Assembly (NCBI GenBank): GCA_003344405.1
Contig: NOWV01000069.1
Span: 186,001-250,000 of the forward strand
Source: Trichoplax sp. H2
Taxonomy: Eukaryota; Placozoa; Uniplacotomia; Trichoplacea
Reading direction: 5' to 3'
Length of the DNA: 64,000 bases
Shown here: positions 1 through 11,438 of the stretch, piece by piece
How positions within the stretch are numbered: position 1 is the first letter of the stretch
Layout of the letters: each line of letters begins with the position of its first letter
Translations under genes and position numbers: made by a program
The notes under the pieces: generated by a model
Database searches by the model: none
The model's input: the letters and a program-made list of their open reading frames with translations, nothing else
What the model was told of the DNA's origin: nothing

Positions 1-139
1 TGGTCAGTGATCTACATAAAAATTCATCAGTTTCTGTTTCCTAGAAATTAGAGAAATTAATAATACAACTTGTGTAACTCTTTCAACGCCACAATTTGTA
101 TAATATTAATTTATGCTATCAATTTATAATTTCTTTTAG

Positions 140-3100
140 ATCAATCTTGTAATCACATCTTCACCTCACTATCTGGTATAATTACGTCTCCAAATTATCC
201 ATCGCCATATCAGATTCACTCTTTATGCAATTACACCATTTTAATTGATAATGCACGATACCAGACCACTCTCAATTTTACATTTTATGATCTACGCGAA
301 ATTGATGATGTCATCCAGATATTAATTGCTGAGGAAAATGGCGATTACCAAACTTATAAAGTGAATACAAATATAACTTCTCAATCTAAAAGAAAAATTT
401 TCAAGTTTCCATTACTTAACAGAGTTCGTTTACGATTCAAATCGGACTATCTTAATTCTGGAGGTGGTTTTAAATTGATCTATACAACGCAAGGTTAGTA
501 TCTTTACGTTCGTAGTCATCACCTATAATGAATTAATTTATTTGGAAACGTAGTTTGAATAAGCTTATTTACTACAAGCCATTAAGAACATAATTTCAAT
601 CGATTAATTTCAAGATTGCTAATTTCTTTGGATACATTAGTTGAGCCGTTTACTCATAGATTATAATACTTTGATAAATGATACAGAAAATCATAACCTG
701 AAATGGTGATCCAAAAAACGAACAAATTATACAGAAAATCTTTGACAAGATTAAAATATTTTCGGTCTAGATAAGATTAGCAGCAAAATAAAGCTAAATT
801 GTAAATAAAAGAATCGCGAAAACATGTAAAACATATAAAGAATTATATGATATTGTAATATAGCATCTTGAGAAAGTATTCACAACTACAGAATTTAAAA
901 TGATATGATAGTTCATAAACAGCAATATGGCGTTACAGTAGCTTTAATAGTAATGAATTTTTACAATGTTAATCCTACTAAAATGCAGGATTAACCTTTA
1001 TTTTATTATTGAGACTAGTCCATTACCCGTTCAATTGAACGGGAACACATACTACACAAAATATTACACTGAAACAAAATTCAGAGCTAGGTTATCATAC
1101 TATGTATTAAATCGTTTTACAAATCTTTCTTAAGATATCAAGAATATTTGTTTCCTTACATAAACTGAAAATTGAAGCTAATTTAATTACTAATTCTTTT
1201 TTTTTCGCTAGTTCCTTGCAAAAAAGAAATTATGGGAAATGGCATAATTACCTCACCAAATTACCCAGATAATTATCCAATAGGAGAATTTTGCATCTAC
1301 ACGATTAAAGCCTCAGCAAAGGCAAAATATGTAACGTTAAATTTTACTTCGTTCCGCTTGGAATCCATATCTAGCCTGTATGGTTGTACCTATGACTATG
1401 TCAGCATATACGATGGAGACATAGAAGATCAAGATCATTTAATTGGAACATTTTGCGACATTTATCCTGTTCCTAATATGCGATCAACTCACGATACATT
1501 GATCCTAGCTTTTAGATCAGATTATACTTTTGCAAGACCTGGATTTCATGCCATTATTAAAGAGCATGACCAAAATCCAGAAAGTAAGTGAGTGTATCGA
1601 CGAAAAATGGAGTTAGGATATGATATCGATAATTAATCATCCTATCAACCAACTATTTTTCTTGTATACCAGCTTAGAAAAATGATATTCGCATTTGTTA
1701 TAGGTTCATAAAATTACGCTGTACTATACTTGTATAGAACACAACATATATATTCTAGAAATATTGCAGCTAATTATGAATATAATCATTTTAACATTTC
1801 ATAGACTGTTCCTCCGTAACTTCAATCAACACAGTAGCTTGTCTTAGTGGCCAGATAATAAACGTGACAAGTGTTTGTGACCGTATCAAAGACTGTGATG
1901 ATAACTCTGATGAACAATTTTGCAGTAAATTGAGTTCCAATCATTTAATTAAATTAAGAAAACACATTTATGAAACTTATTTAAATTATTTCACTTATTT
2001 TCAAACTGATTATCAAATATGACTAGATTTGGCAAATTGCCTCGACGGTAATTTTACTTGCTTCATGGGTAAATGCATCAATTTCCATCAAAAATGCCAA
2101 AACCCCTTTTATTGCCGTTATAATCACAATTCCAGTTGTAATTGTTGTAAGTTGCAAGGCAGACCGTAATAAATTTTCTACATTAATTAAGATGATAGAT
2201 ATGTCGTACAGTACTATGATTAAATGTTAGAAAAATGTTATGAATTTCCGGTAAGGCATTAAACAGAAATAATTTCAAGTTAGCCTTTCCAGGAAAGAAA
2301 GTTCAAAAGTTTTGCTACCGTATATTAGACTCTAACTTACATACTGAGCCCTCTCTTATTTTATATCTTGGCAAAGTGTACAACCGTTACAAGAATGTTC
2401 AAATCTTCGAACAAGATCATGGTATCATTGAAACGTCCGACCTGAGTGTACCTAATTCAAGTTGGCATTATATCATCCGAGTAAACTCAGGAAAGAAAAT
2501 CTTGCTCCAGTTTGATGAATACATTCCCTACAGTAATCTTAGCATCACGACATTTAAATTCTATGGCAATATCAACAATCTAACTGATAGTTTTACGTTT
2601 CGCACGTTGCGCATACCAAAGCCATTCCTCACAACGGGTAATTTCCTCCATATTGAATTTATTTCCAAACCTCGCGCTGCTTATTTGAAATTGAAAGCAA
2701 AGTTTAGTGCTATTGATGTTCTAAACAAGGCGACTTGTAATGCTAACGAATACCAATGCAGCCTTAGCGGTAAATGTATTCCTCGAGATGCTATGTGCAA
2801 CAACATTTATGACTGCGACGACTGGACTGATGAATTATATTGTCGTAAGTTCCTTTCGTAAACTAGAGTCAGTTTTTAAACTGTCGATTAAAAGTGTAAC
2901 ATTAAGTAATGCTATTACCTGATTTAAGACGTCAATTTTAAAGGCGATAGCCGTTCCAGGCATTTTACTGCATGCTGTAAAGTAGAATTTTGCTTTATAA
3001 GTAATAAGGCATTAACATTACCCTCAGCAGCCGTGATGACAATCGTCTAGTACTAATTCTGTTGTAAAACTCGCACGTCTCATTCGTTAATTAGACTTGG

Positions 3101-6100
3101 AGAAAAAATGAAATGTACCTTACCTGATCAGTAATATCTTTACATTGTATGATTCTTTAATGTACTATGGCGTAACCTCACTATAGCATCCTTGACAAAC
3201 AATTTTTGTTAGGGTAACTGTTTACCCAAAATCTAGATATGATTCGCATCATTGAATATTCTTAATATCTGTTGATTGTTTCATAGAAGATCTAGTAATT
3301 TACGTAGATTTAGAGAATTAAATCAGGTTAAAATTATCTTATGGTTCTATTATTATCTAGAAGCAAAAAATTGCTCTAAAACCTTTGAAGCCGTAAAAGG
3401 AACAATTGAATCTCCAAATTATCCTTCCAATTATTGGAATAATCTCGATTGTACCTATACCATTATAGTAAATCCAGGCTACACGGTTGAAATTCGCTTG
3501 GATGAGCTAGATTTACCGAGAAAAGTTGCTTATAAGCATTCTAAAGATTACCTCACGGTCTATAAAAAAAATTCAACAGAAAGTTTAATCAGTTTTTTCG
3601 GTAAACTAGAAGATCTACCAAGAAAAGAAGCTGTTATTGATTATCATATTATGGTCATTAACTTTTCTACTGATTTACTGTACACTGGAAAAGGCTTTAA
3701 ATTATCCTTCAGTCAAGGTAACTTGAGATCTAGTTTAAATCATTAGCTGATATTATTAAATCAATATCGAATTCAGTTAAGAGTATAATAAATATACCAG
3801 AATAGTGTGTAATCATGGCCAACGTTGTAGCTAAACCGTTTTGGCTCTTATATTGTTATCATCTAGGTGCCGAACAGTGCAATAAGAACTTTACCGGTGA
3901 AACTGGGGTAATAACTTCACCAGCATATCCAAACCGTTATCCTTCCAATATGGATTGTACATATGGAATTAATTTGCAAGTACGAGGATTCTATCTAGAT
4001 TTTGAATACATATCTATGGAACCGTCTGCAATCTGCAGCTATGATCATATAGAAGTTTCCCATATGCGACGTACATATAAGGAATGCGGAAATAAGACCA
4101 ATTTTATGGAACAAATTCCGTCTAATTCAGCCCAGATATCGTTTTTTTCTGATATGTTCATCAATTATTTCGGATTTCTAGCCATGTATTACCCAGACAA
4201 AGGTAGGAATGAATAACATCATAATCTACAGTAGTTGCTGAAGTAAAGTACTGCTGGCTACTTTCAACACAGCTAAAAGGTAGCTTCTAGGAAGTGAACT
4301 GACTGTTTATTTCAATAGCCAACAGCTAGGAAAAATGCTAATATTTCGTTGCTGTCATATTGCATGAAATAATTGGATTCCATAGTTTTCTGTAGATACG
4401 GCCCTCGGAAAGATAAGCCGTATGATATTATATTTATTACAGTTATATTTGAAATGTTGGTTAGGACAATCTTATATCTAAGAAATTCTTACCGTATATC
4501 CAATCGATGCTCTGATTCCATGTTTTAAGTTATTACCCTCTATAGCTACCTAATAGATATGTTTGTACTGTAAAAAATCGCTTACTATTAAAAACTATTA
4601 ACAGCTTTTTCATTAATATTGTATGTTATAGCTCTACCAGATTGTCCCAAATGGGACGTATTAGAAGCTGGTAATTTGGCAAGTCCAAATTACCCATTTT
4701 ACTATCAGGGCATTATCTATTGCCAATATACAATTAATGTCCAGGAACAGGAGTTATTAAAATTAGAATTTAATGAATTGAAACTTGGAAGCTTTGGTAA
4801 ATTGCCTTATGGTGCTCGAACATGCAATAATGGATACATCATCATTTCATTATTATCTAGACCGAAAGAATTTATTAAGTTATGTGAAAATTCAGCGATA
4901 TCTCCTATACATGTTTATGGACAACCTATAAAGATAACCTTTAGATCGTTTAATAAAACCGTGCCATTCCTATTTAGTATTAAATATATAAAAGTAAAAG
5001 GTAATGCAAGAAATAAAATTGTAAATGCACTATTGTGACTTACTAATTGACGTAATATCATTAGCATGACGTTCGCAGTGTAAGTAATATACCGTCATCC
5101 TTTTACTGCAATCATAATTCTAAAATTAGCGAGTGTTTTTTTGAGATCTTGTATCTGTCTCAACAATCGTAGTAATCTTGGATTTGAGCTTTTAATGTTT
5201 TCATAAAACACTGTACATTGCCTGAAACAATAGGTTCTTTCTCTTTACAGTTTAATGGTATGCTTACGGTACGAAAACAAATCTACTAATTATGATAATC
5301 AAATTCTATCAGTTGAAACTAAAGATTTTAGCTACTTACAACACAATAGAAAAGAGAAAAGCATATTTTTTGTTAATCTGTCACATAAGCTATAAAAGTG
5401 CTGTATATAATGAACTCGTAGTAATTATTGGTCCAAATATTATGCTACAATTGTCATATATGCGTTTTAGTTGAGCGTCTCATTGGTGAGCGTTATTGAT
5501 CTATAACGCGCCTATTTGAGATCATCCCATCTTGATAGTGCCGTTAATTCAAAATTCTCAAAAATTTAATTAGCAAAATCCTTCCCACATGTCTTACTTT
5601 TAAAACTTAATCAATTTCTTCTTATTTAATTTGTTAATGACCTTGCTATATTTAACTTCTGAATATTTATAGATAGGGTGTTGGTTAAGCCAACGTCTCC
5701 ATCAGGTTTACTAATTTCGCCAGGATTCAATCAGGGTTTCTTTATTTGCGGAAGCATCCATTATGAGATCACAACTAGTGGCTATTCAAAGATTTCACTC
5801 ACGTTTAATAATATAAATATATCTACCGGTAGTATCGTAGTCAAAGATGGTATAAAAAAACACTCAAAAACATTGGATGAATTTCATCAGGACTCCTCTG
5901 GAGCTACATTAACATCGAGCGGTCCATCAATAATGATTATGTATAGATTTGCAACATTCAAAAAGTATCTAGGGTTTAACGCAACCTATAAAAGTATCCC
6001 AGGTTAGAAAAATAGTAACGTAAATGATTTAGTAAATTTTATTTGCCATTATCAAAATACTTCGATAATAAATACAGATAATTTACGTTGTCTACAAATT

Positions 6101-8055
6101 TTAGCTTAGCTGCAGTCTGATATTAAAATTGGAATGTTGTTATTTGTATCATTCATTGCAGCTACTACCTCGTGTCCGAAATATCCAATTTACTGCAATG
6201 ATGGCTACTGCATCGATCAATTGAAGTTCTGTGATGGGAAAGTGGATTGCTTAGACAATTCAGATGAGACCGATTGCGGTAAGTTTAATCGTAATATTGC
6301 CTAGTTATCTAATATTTTATTAAATTTTTCATTGATGCAGCCTAATTAGCTTTTTTAAAACAGACCTTGCAGTCGTTGTCATTCGATTGTATAGTGATAA
6401 CTCAATAACAGTCTACCGTACTTGATTACCTTATCTTATATCAATAGCTACGGCTATCAACTATGAATCCTATCATTTCAATAAATACAACACGAAAAAT
6501 TTCATAGTAATATCCAGTATCTCAATTTACAGATTTTTTTCTCGTACAATTTGATAACGGTGCTTTGGTTGCAATCGAAGGCGGAATTACACATTTAATT
6601 TAAGACTTTAACTGTTACCAACTTATACGACCGCTATCTAAATCCTTATTCATTTTCTGCTTCTATTCTTTACCAGTATTCTTGTTATGTATCTTTTAAG
6701 TTCTACTGCAACCATCCAATAGTATACAAACTAATTTTAAAATAAGTTACTATAGTTTATCTTTGCAGACAGTTATAAGATCTCATAATCTATCGTGTAT
6801 GTTAATTTATTTGATTTTTGTGCTAAACATTGATTATTTTACTAGATAAATGCTTCAAATTAATTACATCTTACATATGATTCCTTTTGCATTTGCTGAT
6901 TTAGATATAATTGATAAATTTCGCTGTAATGAATTTTTTAATGGATCGCAAGGTGTTATCCAGTCATTCAACTATCCTAATACATATCCAAGCAATGTCG
7001 AATGTTTTTATGGTATTACTGTTCCACTAGGCAATACCGTTACTTTAAAATTTACTCGATTTTACGTGCATAAATCTGCTAAATGCCAAACCGAGTTTTT
7101 AGTAATTCGCGATGGATCTGATCGAACGTCACCAGTACTTCATAAACTCTGTGGTCAAAAATTACCACCTGTTATTCGATCAAGTTCTAACTCAATATTG
7201 TTACAGTTTCGATCGAGAAATATTAATCGACTAGGAGAGACAGGCGGCTTTTCCGCCTTTTTTATTGAAAGTGATGGTATGTTAAAACTAAATATGAAGT
7301 AAGATTACCTCATTATGGGCTACACTTGTCAAAATGACGATTATAATATAGTAATTACTCTTTTTATATGCCAATAATTGTTTAGAAATTTATATGCTTA
7401 CTGTGGTATTTACTAGCACTACATCTTTTTTAGAAATAAGTATCCTTTTTGAGATTAGAAACTAGAATGCAACCTATAAATTAGTATCTATATGTGTACT
7501 TAATTTATCTATCAATCTGTTTAGAATATCGACCATGCTCCGATAATCAGTTTACTTGCCAAAATGGTGCATGCATCCCTTTAAATAAAAGGTGCAATGG
7601 CTACGAAAACTGTTTAGACGGTTCTGATGAATTACTGTGTGGTTAGTCTTGAATTTTTATATCAATTTAACATATTTTACTTAATTAGTGTTGACAGCTA
7701 ATTATTGGAAATTCTTCTTTTATGTCTAAAAATAAAATCAAGGGAATTCGTCCTGTTTCAATTCAGAATTTCGTTGCCTTAGTGGCGAATGTGTTCCAGT
7801 GGAAACTATTTGCACATCAAATTATACGTGCCTCGATAGAAGTCATGATAAATTATGCGGTCAGTTTATCACGAAAATAACATAGTTTATTCTTTCAGAT
7901 ACTGCCTTCATCCCATCTAGGGCATATAAAATATATTATTTTTATTATTGCAGATGCAGAATTTTTCAAGTGCAGAAATGGATCAAGAATACCATGGAAT
8001 CTAGTATGCAATAACATAAAAGAATGTCATGATGGTTCTGATGAAATACACTGTG
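140..8055 (+). other. CUB and LDLa module block of the receptor
   Basis: Fourteen consecutive exons are all in phase 1 and all multiples of three. CUB-like: 140-493, 1212-1583, 2293-about 2730, 3361-3717, 3867-4202, 4632-5000, 5673-6002 and 6905-7276. LDLa-like: 1805-1924, 2027-2146, about 2731-2844, 6162-6278, 7525-7641, 7743-7859 and 7954-8055. The copies at 2293 and 5673 are weak CUBs lacking some cysteines. The LDLa copies at 2027 and 7743 lack the calcium-binding D-x-S-D-E run; those at 1805, 2731, 6162, 7525 and 7954 keep most of it. The exon at 5673 could also begin at 5677 because two AGs are adjacent, but 5673 keeps phase 1. Confidence 0.82.
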
Positions 8056-11000
8056 GTATGTACTAAGTATGACAATGCGATAAACTAACAATTTATGATC
8101 TGATTACAACATTTGTAAATTTCGATTAGTTACAATCCAATGTCCAAAACACTGTACTTGCCGCAGTACTATTGTAAAATGTAGCTACCTTGGCTTCGTT
8201 GGTATTCCTCAAATTAATGAGCCCAGATCAATTACTAAGCTGTAAGCTATATCTTGTTCAAGAAATGTAATCTCTTATATTGATGATACTGCTACTACTC
8301 ATGACTGTTACTACAAAATATATTATAAAAATTTATATCCTGCAAACAGAGATTTAAGCCATAATAATATCACTCAACTCTCCGTATCCAATTTTAAAAA
8401 TATGAATATCCTTGGACACTTGTAAGTCCATATCTATGAAAATATCAAATAATTGATATTGTAGTCGGAATGATGTTTAAATTAAATTTTTACGATTGTG
8501 GTCGATATAACAGTATTTCACAATTATGTACTAATATGATCGATATTTATTATAGTAGGGCATTAGCTATAATATCGCTTTTACCAATTTTAGAGCGTAT
8601 CAACCGGTTACTTATTGAATAATCTTTGATATATTTAGGGACTTAAGTTTCAACCATCTGAGATATATCGATACAATAGTTTTTTCTAGCCTTCAAAATC
8701 TTTATTCGCTGTAAGTTTGAGCTGCTTGGTACGGTGTTCAATAACTAGATATATTACCCGTTTCCAAAATCTTAACAGCTATTTTTCATTTTATGATAGT
8801 AATTTACGCTATAACCAAATTATTAGCGTGAATGGTCCACCCTTAACAGCTTTGCAAAATCTTCAATCATTGTATGATTTCTATTTCTAACTTAAATACG
8901 TTTTCAGTAACACAATAACTCTTTCCTAGAATACAATGCCCGTAGCCATTAAACCGTGTCAATTAATTTACGTATAAGCAATGTCTTGTTCTTTATACTA
9001 ATTTGATATACACTTATACTTAGGCTGTTAGATGACAACGTGATATCACTATTTGATGGCGAAGCGTTTAGTACAGCAAATAACTTGATGAATCTGTAAG
9101 TATTGTATGCTTAATGCGTATCTTCACACCTTAATTCTTAGAGCTGCAAGTTAGAGTTGGTATACGTACAATAAATGTGATAGATTCAGCAACAGTATCC
9201 TCTAAGTTGACTGGTTACCGCATACTTTATATGTTAGTCTATGTTTTAAGTTTAGCCTTTATTATTAAAATAAAGAAATTTGCAAAAACAAAATTTGACA
9301 TCGATGGTTGGAGTTTCAAATGGCCTGACTAACTTACGTATCATGTAAGTTGGATATAACTAATAATAGAAATTTTTCATCACCATTCAAATAAAGGAAA
9401 TATTCATATAATACGAAATTATGAATTTCAGGCGTTTGGATGACAATCAAATATCAACAATTAGTTGCCTGGATATTACTTCCGCGGAAAGCTTACAAAT
9501 ACTGTTAGTAGTTTCGCTCTTTTTTCCATACTATTTGCTATCTCAGGATCATTTACGTATTACAGTTTTGGTTACTATCTTAAATGTAGGAGTTTATCTG
9601 GCAATAAAATTGATGGTATTCCAAGTAGCTGTTTTGCTGGTCTTTCCAACCTATATTCTCTGTAAGAAGGAATTTTTACTTCGTTAATTATTGTGCTTTA
9701 CTTCTAAAGAACAACAGAGCGTGAAATCTGAGCAAAATTAATATTACCCGTTAGGACGTAGCACCAAATGCCGAGCCAATCCAGCTATTAAGCCTAATCT
9801 TTTCTTGATATTTTAGGAATTTGGCATGTAATAAAATCAATGCCTTAACATCGGATTCATTTGACGGAGTAAGACAATCCTTGCGCTATTTGTAAGTAAA
9901 AAAATTATGTTTTTATCGTCAAATTTTGCTGCATTTATTGGAGAGCACAAATTTTATTTATTGTCAATCGTATTGCCAGAATTCTTTAGTTTGTATTTAT
10001 GGCGAGCAAATGTTTATGTTTGAAATGATAGCTTAAGTCAGTGTTAAAATATTACGTAATAATGGAACTTCACCGATTAACATCGATTGTACTTCGCAAT
10101 ATTATTAAGGTATTTGAAAAGTAACCCATTGCGTAACATTTCTCAAGATGCCTTTGATGGTTTACATTTGAACTTACTGTAAGTTTTCCCTTATTGAATT
10201 ATTTTCAACCATGATATTATTGATATTGAATGCGAAAAAAATTTTAAGTTCATTTTGCTTTGTGCATATGGAATGATATAATACTGCATGTTAACGACTG
10301 TTTTTTTCATTCTCTATATAGTGAATCCAGCAGTGTCCGCGTTTGTTGCTTAGCTAAAACGGCAAAACGATGTCTTCCTGAGCTAGATGCTTTTTCAAGC
10401 TGTGCTGATCTACTTGCTCATCCCATATTGCGAGTTGCGATATGGATTGTAGGTATCATAGCACTAATTGGAAACACATATGTTGCTTTATGGAGACTTA
10501 AAAGAAACATTAATACCGTCAATTCATTTCTTGTTGGGCAACTAGCAATTGCCGATTTCTTAATGGGAGTTTATTTAATTATAATCGCATCAGCTGATGC
10601 TTACTTTCGTGATAATTACAGCGAAAACGAACGAAATTGGATACGAAGCATAACATGTCAGATAGCTGGATTTTTGGCTACCTTGTCTAGTGAAGTTTCG
10701 GTCTATATCTTGGCTTGTATCACTACAGACCGTCTTATTTGTATAGTTTACCCTCATTCAAAGTCAAAAATAACATTAAGATTGGCCAAAATAATAGCAG
10801 CATGCGGCTGGATTTTAATTGCTATCATATTTGCGATTCCACTCTTTGACATACAATTTTTTAGATATTTCTATTCCAAATCTAGTGTATGCTTGCCGTT
10901 GCATATTGCAACCGGTCAAGTTAATGACTCTGATCGATCATGGCTGTACTCTATCGTCATGATTACTTTTACAAATATGGTAGGTTGCCTCTATATCTTG

Positions 11001-11438
11001 GGTGCTTATATTGCTATTTTTATTAAACTACATCAAAATAAGAAAGTCTTTAGCAATAAGCATACTAATAAGCAAGACCGCGTCGTAACACGAAATATGG
11101 TTCTAATTGTTGGCACTGATTTAAGTTGTTGGATTCCGATTATTATCATGACTTATTTGACTTTAGCTAATATTCCAATCGATAAGACTATCTTCGCTTG
11201 GGTAGCTGTCTTTGTTTTGCCACTAAATTCTGCAGTTAATCCTATTATCTATACAATGTCATTGACTATCTTTCGTAAACAAACCATACAGCCTCATCCT
11301 AGTATAATTGATGTCCATCAACAACGACGGCGATCAACTCTAATGTTGTTTACGCGTTCACAAAATTCCAATTTTATCAAGCAGATATACGACAGTTCAA
11401 GTACAACCGTTACTAGTACTCGAAGTAAAAAATCGTAA
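140..11438 (+). CDS. CUB/LDLa/LRR seven-transmembrane receptor (LGR type C / GRL101-like), 5' partial
   Basis: Probable cell-surface receptor with a very large ectodomain. Exons read: 140-493, 1212-1583, 1805-1924, 2027-2146, 2293-2844, 3361-3717, 3867-4202, 4632-5000, 5673-6002, 6162-6278, 6905-7276, 7525-7641, 7743-7859, 7954-8055, 8130-8241, 8350-8421, 8639-8710, 8800-8871, 9024-9095, 9276-9344, 9432-9503, 9590-9661, 9817-9891, 10110-10178, 10322-11438. They sum to 5609 nt, about 1868 residues, and all phases join. CUB-like exons show the S-P-N/A-Y-P core. LDLa exons carry paired cysteines and DxSDE acids. An LRR N-cap and 8 LRRs (N-L-S-H-N-N class) precede the 7TM exon. The 7TM shows GN in TM1, LAIADF in TM2, TDR instead of DRY, and NPIIY in TM7. 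The [11 protein letters not shown] hinge before TM1 is typical of LGR/RXFP receptors. The first visible exon is in phase 1, so the start codon and signal peptide lie upstream. An AATAAA sits at 11736. Family is confident; ligand unknown. Confidence 0.86.
1026..1043. repeat. Perfect 18-bp palindrome in receptor intron
   Basis: CCCGTTCAATTGAACGGG reads identically on both strands. It lies in the 718-bp intron between the first two visible CUB exons. Function unknown; it could be a protein-binding site or chance. Confidence 0.75.
8130..10178 (+). other. LRR block of the receptor, one repeat per exon
   Basis: Exon 8130-8241 encodes a cysteine-rich LRR N-cap (CPKHCTCR). It is followed by eight exons of 69, 72 or 75 nt (8350-8421, 8639-8710, 8800-8871, 9024-9095, 9276-9344, 9432-9503, 9590-9661, 9817-9891) and a ninth at 10110-10178. 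Each is in phase 2 and supplies one leucine-rich repeat of 23-25 residues, the last leading into the C-cap in the 7TM exon. The one-exon-per-LRR layout is the classical structure of LGR genes. The exon at 9276-9344 is the least certain: its acceptor AAAG is poor, but its phase, length and leucine spacing fit. Confidence 0.83.

Noticed and set aside
6850-6904. Possible new gene start with a signal-peptide-like stretch before the CUB exon
   Set aside because: The hydrophobic frame is attractive, but an acceptor at 6903-6904 in phase 1 fits the run of neighbouring exons, and no separate promoter or upstream gene end is seen.
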